This document shows positions 7,440 to 13,387 of a stretch of DNA of 14,941 bases, one piece after another; the stretch's first letter is position 1, and each line of letters opens with the position of its first letter. The stretch covers positions 1 through 14,941 of the forward strand of contig JBOGWB010000028.1 in the NCBI GenBank assembly GCA_050693035.1. The letters run 5' to 3'. The notes under the pieces are model-generated. The model did no database searches. It saw only the letters and a program-made list of their open reading frames with translations, and had not been told where the DNA came from. A program made the translations under genes and the position numbers. This DNA comes from DASYVD01 sp050693035. GTDB lineage: Bacteria; Actinomycetota; UBA4738; CALAEC01.

Positions 7440-7835
7440 TCAGGCGTCCGGCTCGAGGACCAGGCACACGCCGTTGATGCAGTAGCGCAGGCCGGTCGGG
7501 GCGGGGCCGTCCTCGAACACGTGGCCCAGATGGCCGCCACACCGGCGGCACACCACCTCGGTTCGGGCCATGCCATACGAAGCGTCGGATCGAAGCTCGA
7601 CCGCCTCGGCCACCGCCGGCTCGGTGAAGCTCGGCCATCCGGTGCCGGAGTCGAACTTCGTGTCAGAGCGGAAGAGCTCGGCGCCGCACCCCGCGCACCT
7701 GAACACGCCCTTGTCCTTCGTGGAGGCGTACTCGTGGCTGAAGGGCCGCTCCGTTCCCTGCTCCCGAAGCACGCGGTACTGCTCCGGGGTCAGCCCCTTG
7801 CGCCACTCCTCTTCGGTCTTGGTGATCTCCGTCAT
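7440..7835 (-). CDS. msrB: Peptide methionine-(R)-S-oxide reductase
   Basis: Encodes a 131-residue MsrB that reduces methionine-R-sulfoxide in oxidised proteins. The structural zinc site is complete: CAGC (C47, C50) and CRRC (C96, C99). The catalytic cysteine is C119 in GLRYCINGV. The substrate-binding segment reads FDSGTGWPSF: the position where many two-cysteine MsrBs carry the resolving Cys is Thr65. Recycling may therefore use C124, in NGVC, or an external thiol; this is inference. The ATG at 7835 is chosen because the family begins with this EEEWRKGLTPEQYRVLREQGTE region and an AAGGA lies 10 nt upstream. It is first in a likely msrB-add operon and divergent from the exonuclease gene, with 79 bp between the start codons. 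Confidence 0.95.
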   Translation of the reverse strand: MTEITKTEEEWRKGLTPEQYRVLREQGTERPFSHEYASTKDKGVFRCAGCGAELFRSDTKFDSGTGWPSFTEPAVAEAVELRSDASYGMARTEVVCRRCGGHLGHVFEDGPAPTGLRYCINGVCLVLEPDA

Positions 7836-7879
7836 GGCTCCATTATCCTTCCGTGCCCCGGTAAGCCGGCGAGTTGGGC

Positions 7880-7908
7880 TCGACGGCCGCGAGCCGGGAT
7901 TGTATAGG
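7880..7908 (+). promoter_or_regulatory. Promoter of the exonuclease gene, apparently leaderless
   Basis: A -35-like TCGACG (7880-7885) is followed by exactly 17 bp and a -10 TATAGG (7903-7908). The expected transcription start is about 7 nt later, at the GTG start codon (7915). No ribosome site is present in this short distance. On the opposite strand the same bases read TATACA/TACAAT, a possible -10 for divergent msrB, though no -35 for it is visible. Confidence 0.55.
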
Positions 7909-7914
7909 TTGGCT

Positions 7915-8853
7915 GTGAGCCGGCGTTTGCTCCTCGACACCTCCAGCCTGATGTACCGGGCCTTCTTCGCCATTCCCCCCACCGTCACCGACCGACACGG
8001 ACGCCCGGTGAACGCCCTCCACGGCTATCTGGACATGTGCGCCAGGCTGATCGGGGACCGGGGTCCCGACGAGATCGTCCATTGCTTCGACCACGACTGG
8101 CGGCCCGCGCCTCGGGTGGCGGCGTATGGAGGTTACAAGGGGAAGCGTGCGCCGGACCCCGAGGGCCTCCCCGAGCAGTTCCCCGCCCTCCGGGAGCTCA
8201 TCGTTGCCGCCGGAATGAGCCACGCCGAGGCGGTGGGGTGGGAAGCCGAGGATGCCATCGGATCGCTGTGCGCGCGGGCGGACCGGCGGGACCGCCTGGA
8301 CATCGTGACCGGCGACCGGGACCTGATCCAATGCGTCCGCGATCCATCCGTCAGGGTGCTGTTCACTCGCAGGGGCGTCTCGGAGCTCGACGTCTTCGAC
8401 GAGGCCGGTGTGGAGGCGCGGTTCGGGGTCCATCCGCGCCGCTATGCGGACTTCGCCACGCTCCGGGGCGACCCATCGGATGGTCTCCCCGGGATCCGAG
8501 GGGTCGGGGAGGTCACGGCCCGGGCGCTGGTCCACACCTATCGCTCCCTCGAGGAGATGGAGGAGGACGCCCGTGCCGACCGGGCCGGGCCGGGGCCGCT
8601 CCGCGGCGTTCGGCATCTCAAGGCGAAGATCCGTGAGGCGGCCGACTATCTGGCGGCCATGCGGGAGGTCGTCCCCATCCGAACTGACCTTCCGGTCGAG
8701 AAAGTCACCGGCGAAAAGGACGACGGGCGGCTCGACGCGCTGGCGCAGGCGCTGGGCCTGGCCGGCCCGGTCGCCCGGTTTCGGGCCGCTCTCGGGGAGG
8801 CGGAGAAACGGCGCAAGCGGGCTTCACGCCGCGGGACGCCTCCCGCCGGCTGA
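7915..8853 (+). CDS. Stand-alone 5'-3' exonuclease, FEN/Pol I N-terminal type
   Basis: Encodes a 312-residue structure-specific nuclease resembling the N-terminal 5'-3' exonuclease domain of DNA polymerase I without the polymerase. Acidic metal-binding residues occur in the expected order: LLLDTSSLMYRAFF (D8), VGWEAEDAIGSL (E110, E112, D113), VTGDRDLIQ (D134, D136) and RGDPSDGLPG (D186, D189). The Tyr/Lys motif YKGKRAP is at 74-80. The helix-hairpin-helix IRGVGEVTARALV follows at about 194-206. Such proteins process RNA primers and flaps during replication and repair. The basic C-terminal tail (KRRKRASRR) is typical. The GTG at 7915 is chosen because the conserved N-terminus begins at once; it coincides with the predicted transcription start. 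It may be transcribed with the STAS gene 49 bp downstream. Confidence 0.92.
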   Translation: MSRRLLLDTSSLMYRAFFAIPPTVTDRHGRPVNALHGYLDMCARLIGDRGPDEIVHCFDHDWRPAPRVAAYGGYKGKRAPDPEGLPEQFPALRELIVAAGMSHAEAVGWEAEDAIGSLCARADRRDRLDIVTGDRDLIQCVRDPSVRVLFTRRGVSELDVFDEAGVEARFGVHPRRYADFATLRGDPSDGLPGIRGVGEVTARALVHTYRSLEEMEEDARADRAGPGPLRGVRHLKAKIREAADYLAAMREVVPIRTDLPVEKVTGEKDDGRLDALAQALGLAGPVARFRAALGEAEKRRKRASRRGTPPAG

Positions 8854-8902
8854 ATCCCCGCGGCCATGAACCGTGCATGCTCCCGCCGGTAGGATGGTCA
8901 CC

Positions 8903-9205
8903 ATGGGGAACGGGACGGCGGTCCCGGCAGAGGTTGATGTCGCCACATGGGCCACGCTTTCGAGTGTCCTCCGCCGGATCGTGGATGCGGTGGAGGATGG
9001 CCAGGAGGGCGTGCTGGATCTCACGGGGCTGTCGTTCATCGACGGGCATGGTGTGAGGCTGATCGCCGAGGCGGCGAGGCAGCTGGGGCCGTCGAAACGG
9101 CTGGTCATCCGAGGCGCTCCGAAGAGCCTGCTCCGGATCGGAGAGATCCTCGGGTTGGATCGCGAGCCAGGGCTGAGAATCGAGGGGGCCGATGGAATCA
9201 GGTAA
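8903..9205 (+). CDS. STAS-domain protein (anti-sigma factor antagonist-like)
   Basis: Encodes 100 residues with a single STAS fold: an N-terminal strand and helix (ATWATLSSVLRRIVDAVEDG), the central GVLDLTGLSFIDGHGVRLIAEAARQL, and a C-terminal LVIRGAPKSLLRIGEILGL. Family members bind kinase-type anti-sigma factors in partner switching. The usual phosphorylated position, D-[ST]-[ST]-G, reads D47-G-H-G here, so regulation by Ser/Thr phosphorylation at that place appears lost. The ATG at 8903 is preferred because AGGA lies 8 nt upstream; ATG 8894 and GTG 8873 are also in frame. It overlaps the next gene by 14 nt, and that gene encodes a MEDS-ATPase, so the two products are likely functional partners. 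Confidence 0.85.
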   Translation: MGNGTAVPAEVDVATWATLSSVLRRIVDAVEDGQEGVLDLTGLSFIDGHGVRLIAEAARQLGPSKRLVIRGAPKSLLRIGEILGLDREPGLRIEGADGIR

Positions 9206-10131
9206 CGGTCACCATCTCGAGCACCCGGCCCTGCTGTACGAAAGCCGGGAGGACTTCCTCGAGTACATGGTCCCGTACGTGACGGCCGGTCTCGAGAACA
9301 GAGAGGTCGTGTTCGTGGCGGCTCGAGCCGACAACATCGCCGCCCTGGGGAACGAGCTGGGGAAGCGAGCCGGGGGAGCGCGGCTGGCCGACACCGGCGA
9401 GTGGCACCCCCACACGGGGAACAGGCTCCGGGCCTTCTACGAGCTCGTGACGGACGAGCTGGAGGCCGGAACCACGGGCATCCGATTGGCCGGCGAGCCG
9501 GTATGGCCGGACGGCCCCGCGGAGCTCATCCGGGAGTGGCAGCGGTACGAGTCCGTGCTCAACTGGGTGCTCGGTCCCTTCCCCGTCACGCTGGTGTGCC
9601 TGTACGACGCGTCCCGCTTGGATCCCTCCATCTTGGAGGTCTCCCACGTCACCCATCCGGTCGTCGGCCGGGACGGAAGGGAGCAGCCGAGCGGCGAGTT
9701 CGCCGATCCGGAGGAATTCCTTCGCCGATGGAACCACGACCTCGCGCCGCCGCCGGCCTGGGCGGTGAGGACGACCGAGCTGGGCGATCTCTCCGCGGCC
9801 CGCTGGCTGTTGGGCGACCTCGCCCTCGCCGCAGGCGTTCACCCCGATCGGGTGTCGGACCTCGTATCGGCGGCGAACGAGGCCCTCACCAACGCAGAGG
9901 TGCACGAGAACGGGGCCATCGCGCTCTGGGCCTGGTCGGAGGAGGGACGATTCGTCTGTCAGATCGAGGACCGGGGCCACGGGATCGCCGACCCCCTGGC
10001 CGGCTACCGTCCGCCTTCTCGACACGAGGACGGGACGGGGCCTGTGGATCGCTCGACAGCTGGTGGACCTGCTCCAGGTGGCTGCCAGCTCAGGCGGGAC
10101 CACCGTGCGGCTCCACGTGCAAGCCGCCTGA
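9192..10131 (+). CDS. MEDS sensor-domain / HATPase anti-sigma kinase-like protein, interrupted by a frameshift
   Basis: The N-terminal part (about 8-180) is a MEDS sensory domain: HPALLYESREDFLEYMVPYV, GLENREVVFVAA, LYDASRLDP and HPVVGRDGREQPSGEF. The C-terminal part (about 190 onward) is a GHKL ATPase domain like RsbW-type kinases, with the N-box SAANEALTNAEVHENG (N229, E230, N234) and IEDRGHGIADP (D260). After D280 the frame leaves the family. The +1 frame from 10033 reads GRGLWIARQLVDLLQV followed by a normal end at the TGA 10129-10131. Removing one G from the run 10032-10034 restores a 312-residue protein. The uncorrected frame runs on to 10337, antisense to another gene. The ATG at 9192 has GAGGGGG just upstream and overlaps the STAS gene. 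Either a sequencing error or a true lesion. Confidence 0.85.
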
Positions 10132-10192
10132 CCCGAACGACCCTGTGGGAAGAAGCCTCGTCCTCAGGCGGATTCGGGGAATCGGGGGCGGG
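10132..10192. terminator. Convergent intergenic region with small hairpins
   Basis: Lies between the stop of the MEDS-ATPase gene (plus) and that of the lysine-rich gene (minus). It contains GCCT-N7-AGGC and GATTC-GGG-GAATC (10171-10183). Stems are short and no T-run follows on either strand, so bidirectional termination here is a guess. Confidence 0.25.
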
Positions 10193-10297
10193 CTACTTCC
10201 CGGCCTTCTTCCCCTTCTTGGCCTTCCGTTTCTCCTTCAGGCTCTTCTGTGCGTCCTTCTTGCTGGTCTTGCTACCGCCCTTATCTTTGTTCGCCAA
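10193..10297 (-). CDS. Lysine-rich 34-residue microprotein
   Basis: A very small gene with a textbook ribosome site: AAAGGAG followed by 7 nt and a TTG start at 10297. The 34-residue product begins MANKDKGGSKTSKKD and ends KAKKGKKAGK. It has 14 lysines, one arginine and only three acidic residues, and no hydrophobic segment. Alternating AAG/GCC-type codons and a TAG at 10193-10195 define it. Such very basic small proteins may bind nucleic acid or ribosomes, but no function is assigned. It lies 36 bp after the zinc-ribbon gene on the same strand, so the two may be co-transcribed. The uncorrected extension of the MEDS-ATPase frame is simply its antisense, which supports the frameshift reading of that gene. 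Confidence 0.7.
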   Translation of the reverse strand: MANKDKGGSKTSKKDAQKSLKEKRKAKKGKKAGK

Positions 10298-10333
10298 GGT
10301 TCTGCTCCTTTCCGCGATCGCTCGCTCGAGCGG

Positions 10334-10519
10334 CTAAGGGCGAGGCTCGTGTTGGCGGCCGGGGCCATCTCCCCAGCCGCGGTGGGCACCGCACCGACCG
10401 CTCTCGTTATAGCGCGATAAGCGCGTGTAACAGACAGCGCAGATCCGGTCCGCCCCGTAGCTCTGGATCGGCCGAACCCCGCTGGTCGGTAGTGCGGCTC
10501 TCCTGCTGCCTGACCTCAT
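10334..10519 (-). CDS. Small zinc-ribbon-like protein with LSRYN motif
   Basis: Encodes 61 residues with a C-x2-C...C-x2-H arrangement (C27, C30, C43, H46) around RLSRYNESGRC. A motif of the form CxxC-x3-LSRYNxxxxCxxH/C is one I recognise from small or N-terminal zinc-finger modules in actinobacteria; that recall is the main basis for calling it coding. Basic N-terminus and Gly/Arg-rich C-terminus surround it. It could be a DNA-binding or protein-binding adaptor, but function is unknown. The ATG at 10519 has only a moderate AAGGCAGG-type sequence upstream. It is followed by the lysine-rich gene, 36 bp away. Confidence 0.6.
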   Translation of the reverse strand: MRSGSRRAALPTSGVRPIQSYGADRICAVCYTRLSRYNESGRCGAHRGWGDGPGRQHEPRP

Positions 10520-10797
10520 CCACGCCTGCCTTTCTCCGCGAACTCCACGAGTCCCGTGGCCTCACACTACACGCTTCTGGGCGCCCCTTCGCCCTCGAGA
10601 GGTCGGTTTGCTGCTGGGCGTGCCTCCTCGTGGGCTCGATCGACCCAAAGCTCGTCTCGGAGCGGACACGGTCGCGCTTTAGATTCGCGCACGCGTCGTG
10701 CCAGAATCACGGACAGACTGGTGAAGCGGGCAAGGAAGAACAGCGATCCGGACGGGACGGCCGGGAAGACACTTCGTTCAGATAACCCCATTCTGTG
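10520..10797. other. Intergenic stretch without a recognisable gene
   Basis: About 280 bp between the divergent small minus-strand gene and the plus-strand response-regulator remnant. Short open frames exist on both strands, but none has a ribosome site, a recognisable motif or a protein-like composition. No tRNA arm pattern or strong terminator was seen. It presumably holds promoters for both sides and possibly more decayed sequence from the remnant next to it. Confidence 0.5.
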
Positions 10798-10911
10798 ATG
10801 ACCGACTCGAGCGAGTCGCGATTGAGGGTATTGATCGCAGAGGACCAGTAACTCATGAGCGAAGGGACGAGACGCCGAGGCGGTGCCTCATCGGTTGAAA
10901 AGGAGGTCGTG
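10798..10911 (+). pseudogene. Remnant of a response-regulator N-terminus
   Basis: From ATG 10798 the frame reads MTDSSESRLRVLIAEDQ and then hits TAA at 10849-10851. Beyond the stop, the same frame continues LMSEGTRRRG...VEKEVV. RVLIAEDQ is the first strand and acidic pocket of receiver domains, and LMxEGTRR matches the next segment of NarL/LuxR-type regulators (usual pattern DQ-x-LMREGTRRLLE). The stop stands where one residue would be expected. Nothing of the rest of a receiver or DNA-binding domain remains: the following gene begins directly at 10912, and its ribosome site (AAAAGGAGG) lies within this remnant. The match is short, so chance cannot be excluded, but two consecutive family segments in one frame argue for a decayed gene. 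Confidence 0.5.
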
Positions 10912-11489
10912 ATGGCATCAGGACCGACGGCTCGAGCATCCGCCGGGCCGCTTGCTTTCGACGGGACGCGGGCGATCATCGTGGGAGGTTTCGTTGTCGG
11001 TGCGGTGCTGGGGTTCGGTGGCAACTTCGTCGAGCAGGACAACATTCAGAGCGTGTTGTTCGGACTCAGCGCGGTGGGGCTGATCCTCGCTTCGGTGCTG
11101 CTCGCTGTGGAGCATGTCTCCATCGGTCACCGGCTCGCCGCGGCCGGGTTTGCCCTGCTCGCTCTGGGCGAGACGAGAGTGCTGAACCCGACCGATGTGC
11201 CCGGAGGCGAAGCGTCGTTCGCCGCCGGGGTGCTTCTCTATGCACCCGGCCTGCTGATGATCGCACTGTCCGGATGGGCGCCCGCTGGGTTCGCCTCGTT
11301 GGAGCGATGGCGGCCGTCCCGTTCGCGGCTCATTCTCTGGTCTACCTGGGCGGGGGAGCGATCGACAGCGCGGGTCCCCTCGCGGGTATCGGATACGCGC
11401 TCTTCACCGTGACGGTCATTGGATGGGCCTTCACCGTGCTCCGTTCAGAGAAGGCAGGTGCGGCGCGAACCAGCCCGAGGGAGTCCTAG
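10912..11489 (+). CDS. Six-helix integral membrane protein of unknown function, interrupted by a frameshift
   Basis: The ATG at 10912 follows a perfect AAAAGGAGG by 5 nt. The first frame gives four hydrophobic segments, at about residues 20-38, 47-67, 73-90 and 103-121 (AGVLLYAPGLLMIALSGW). It then turns into an Arg/Ser-rich tail ending at 11412. A second frame takes over at 11283 and encodes two more good helices, RLVGAMAAVPFAAHSLVYLG and GPLAGIGYALFTVTVIGWAF, ending in a short polar tail at the TAG 11487-11489. Adding one C to the CCC run at 11281-11283 joins them as ...SGWAP-RWVRLVG..., a 192-residue six-helix protein. I do not recognise the family; it carries no catalytic or transport motif I can name. 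Whether the missing base is a real mutation or an assembly error is open. Confidence 0.75.
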
Positions 11490-11553
11490 GGGAGCGGATC
11501 CGGCGAGTTCTGGTAGTGTCGCCCCGCACGACTCGTTCCTCAGGGGTCACGGG

Positions 11554-12081
11554 ATGCTGCGAGGGAACACCCTGCTGCTGCGCACGGTCCAGGAGCGGGA
11601 TCTCGAGGATCTCTACTCGAAGCTGAACAACCTCGAGTATCGAGGATCGTTCTTTCCCCTGGATATTCTGGGGGAACCGGTCTTCCGCCGGAGGTTCGAG
11701 GAGAGCGGGTTCTGGAGCAACGACGAGGGGATGTTGCTCATGACCGACCCCGACGGCGAGGTCGTCGGGGAGATCGAGTTCTACCCGATCATCAACTACC
11801 TCGTCGGCTTCGAGCTCTCCTATCTCCTGTTCGGGCGGGAACACTCGGGGAAGGGGTATACGACCGAGGCGGTGAAGCTCATGACCGCATACCTGTTCGG
11901 CCGGAAACGGATCAACCGCGTGCAGCTCGGCATCCACCCGGAGAACGAGGCTTCCCGCCGGGTGGCCCAGAAGGCCGGGTACGCGCTCGAGGGAGCGATG
12001 CGCGGCTGCTGGTTCCACAGGGGCACATACCACGACCTCGAGATCTGGTCCGTCCTGAGGGAAGAACTCCCCGCTACATGA
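11554..12081 (+). CDS. GNAT family N-acetyltransferase, RimJ/RimL type
   Basis: Encodes a 175-residue acetyl-CoA-dependent acyltransferase. The N-terminal strand GNTLLLRTVQERDLEDLYSK and the following helix are typical of the RimJ/RimL branch. Motif A, with the acetyl-CoA pyrophosphate loop, is at about 86-112: FELSYLLFGREHSGKGYTTEA. The C-terminal motif B region reads VQLGIHPENEASRRVAQKAGY, followed by EGAMRGCWFHRGTYHDLEIWSVLREE. The acceptor could be a protein N-terminus, a small amine or an antibiotic; sequence alone does not say. The ATG at 11554 has AGGGG 9 nt upstream. A TGGTAGTGT extended -10-like element at 11511-11519 could provide its own promoter. It lies 64 bp after the six-helix membrane protein gene on the same strand. 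Confidence 0.92.
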   Translation: MLRGNTLLLRTVQERDLEDLYSKLNNLEYRGSFFPLDILGEPVFRRRFEESGFWSNDEGMLLMTDPDGEVVGEIEFYPIINYLVGFELSYLLFGREHSGKGYTTEAVKLMTAYLFGRKRINRVQLGIHPENEASRRVAQKAGYALEGAMRGCWFHRGTYHDLEIWSVLREELPAT

Positions 12082-12281
12082 ATGACGGCATTTCGACGTT
12101 CCTGGACCTTGTGCCTCGGCCTGTGTTGCCGATCCTATTTCGTGGTCCCTACTAGGGGCTGTTGGCGAGCAGTCGTGCGTCCTGGCCTATCTGGTATCCG
12201 ACGGGGTTGTGCGCAGTTCGTTTGCATTTGGAACGCACGCCGGCGTGTCCGGACCACCGGCGCGGCGGGCGACGTCGTGGA
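12082..12281. other. Convergent intergenic region, no gene seen
   Basis: Two hundred bases between the GNAT stop (plus) and the NIPSNAP-like stop (minus). A short perfect palindrome CCCTA-C-TAGGG is at 12147-12157. No recognisable protein, tRNA or strong terminator is present; an open frame starting with ATG at 12082 has a Cys/Arg-rich, non-protein-like translation. Confidence 0.45.
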
Positions 12282-12626
12282 TCAATCTGACGCCGCCGAC
12301 CCTCGGTCGGCTGATGCCTCGTGGCCACCGAGTGGCACCGGCTGGAGAAACGCGGAGCTGTGGGCCACGATCCATTGGCGCGGGTCCGTCCGCACGCCGG
12401 TCCGCGCCTCCGACGCGTAGTAGGCCGCGTCGCGAGCCTCGAACTCGACTTCATTCCCATCAGCCTCAAGGAGCCAGATGAACCGGTCCTCCGCAGGAAC
12501 GGTCCAGGCTCCGGAGATCCGAAACCCGTGCTGGCGCCGCAGCGGCGCGATACCCTCGCGCCACGCGGTCACGAAATCGTCCATCCGCTCACGCTGGATC
12601 GTAAAGTCGCGTAGCTGTGTCGCCAT
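12282..12626 (-). CDS. NIPSNAP-like small alpha/beta-barrel protein
   Basis: Encodes 114 residues of the dimeric ferredoxin-like alpha/beta-barrel type. The sequence opens MATQLRDFTIQRERMDDFVTAW, a strand then helix, followed by GIAPLRRQHGFRISGAWTVPAEDRFIWLLEADG and YYASEARTGV. This pattern matches NIPSNAP or related stress-responsive barrel proteins; it could equally be a small monooxygenase-like protein, and no substrate is assigned. The ATG at 12626 follows AGGAGG by 5 nt, which decides the start over the upstream in-frame ATG at 12647. The end of a transposase remnant overlaps its ribosome site region. It may be the last gene of the PadR-controlled cluster if transcription crosses the remnant. 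Confidence 0.78.
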   Translation of the reverse strand: MATQLRDFTIQRERMDDFVTAWREGIAPLRRQHGFRISGAWTVPAEDRFIWLLEADGNEVEFEARDAAYYASEARTGVRTDPRQWIVAHSSAFLQPVPLGGHEASADRGSAASD

Positions 12627-12639
12627 CTGCGCCTCCTGT

Positions 12640-12849
12640 TGCGTCAAGCATGCTAGTCAGTACCGCGGCTGTCTCCTCGCGGGTCCAGATGTGATCGGCC
12701 ACTCCCGCATCCATCGCCGGAGTTCGGGGATACGGGTTCGCAAGGCTCTGTGCGGTCGCCCGAAGGGTCATCCACATCATGTGCAGGCTGACTGCAATCG
12801 CGTGATGCTCGACCTTCTTGGAGAAGGCGTTCGTCAGCCGGGTGACCTC
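12640..12849 (-). mobile_element. C-terminal fragment of a DDE transposase
   Basis: On the minus strand the translation reads REVTRLTNAFSKKVEHHAIAV, then SLANPYPRTPAMDAGVADHIW and TREETAAVL. RLTNAFSKKxExH and (R)TPAMxAGxxDHxW are strongly conserved C-terminal motifs in a common group of insertion-sequence transposases. Only about 65 residues remain, with no start codon or catalytic N-terminal part, and neither terminal inverted repeats nor a target duplication could be identified. It lies between the VOC gene (stop at 12863) and the NIPSNAP-like gene, so an insertion and deletion probably happened inside the cluster. The exact insertion-sequence family cannot be fixed from this piece. Confidence 0.7.
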
Positions 12850-12862
12850 GCGGGCTGGCGGG

Positions 12863-13378
12863 TCAGCGCTCCGTGGGCGCCGGGGAAGTTCGTCCAGCCG
12901 CCACCCGCCACTCGTGATCGGTCGATGCCCCGGCCCGCGTCGCCTCGAGGACGGCGTCGATCTCGGCCTGGGTGAGCTCACTGACCAGGCAGAATTCGTT
13001 GCCGAATGGGTCCTGCATGACCGCCCAGTCGAGGACGGGTGGCTCATCGCCGTGCGAACCGGGTCGCGGATAGAGCGTTGGCGGCTTCTTGACCGATCCG
13101 CCAAGGGCAACGATCTGCTCGATCGCGCGGTCCATCCCCTGGTTCGGTGTCAGGTCGAGGTGGACGCGGTTCGCCGACGCGCCCTTGGGGCTGTCGACGA
13201 CCTGCAGGATGAACTCGTGCTTCCACGGATCCTTGCGGCCCAGATAGCCGAACCGCCCATGCCAGCCGCCGGGCGTGCTGCCGATGATGTCGAGGCCCGT
13301 GATCTCCGACCAGAACCGATAGCCAACCGCGAGATCGGTGACATCGATGACTGTGCAGCGGTAGGTCCCGATGCCCAT
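12863..13378 (-). CDS. VOC superfamily protein (glyoxalase-like)
   Basis: Encodes 171 residues with a glyoxalase-like VOC fold. The first module is TYRCTVIDVTDLAVGYRFWSEITGLDI, with GRFGYLGRKDPWKHEFILQVVDSP. The second holds NRVHLDLTPNQGMDRAIEQIVALGG and ends AVMQDPFGNEFCLV, the common DPxGNxFCLV motif. The His in VHLDL and the Glu in GNEFCLV are possible metal ligands. This is the group often placed near regulators and cupins and annotated glyoxalase or bleomycin-resistance-like; substrate is unknown. The ATG at 13378 lies 9 bp after the cupin stop, so the two genes form an operon. The ribosome site is weak, fitting translational coupling. Confidence 0.87.
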   Translation of the reverse strand: MGIGTYRCTVIDVTDLAVGYRFWSEITGLDIIGSTPGGWHGRFGYLGRKDPWKHEFILQVVDSPKGASANRVHLDLTPNQGMDRAIEQIVALGGSVKKPPTLYPRPGSHGDEPPVLDWAVMQDPFGNEFCLVSELTQAEIDAVLEATRAGASTDHEWRVAAGRTSPAPTER

Positions 13379-13387
13379 CGGCCCGGA

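Noticed and set aside
8873..8902. Longer N-terminus for the STAS protein (GTG 8873 or ATG 8894)
   Set aside because: The AGGA ribosome site has correct spacing only for the ATG at 8903.
9198..10103. A 301-codon minus-strand open frame
   Set aside because: Antisense to the MEDS-ATPase gene, which has strong domain motifs on the plus strand.
10132..10337. A hydrophobic C-terminal extension of the MEDS-ATPase with Phe/Leu-rich segments
   Set aside because: It is the antisense of the AAG-rich codons of the lysine-rich microprotein and appears only because of the frameshift at 10032-10034.
10567..10791. A 74-codon minus-strand frame in the intergenic stretch
   Set aside because: No ribosome site, no recognisable motif and no compositional support; it overlaps equally long meaningless frames on the other strand.
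12082..12420. An open frame starting with ATG directly after the GNAT stop
   Set aside because: No ribosome site, Cys/Arg/Trp-rich translation, and its second half is antisense to the NIPSNAP-like gene.
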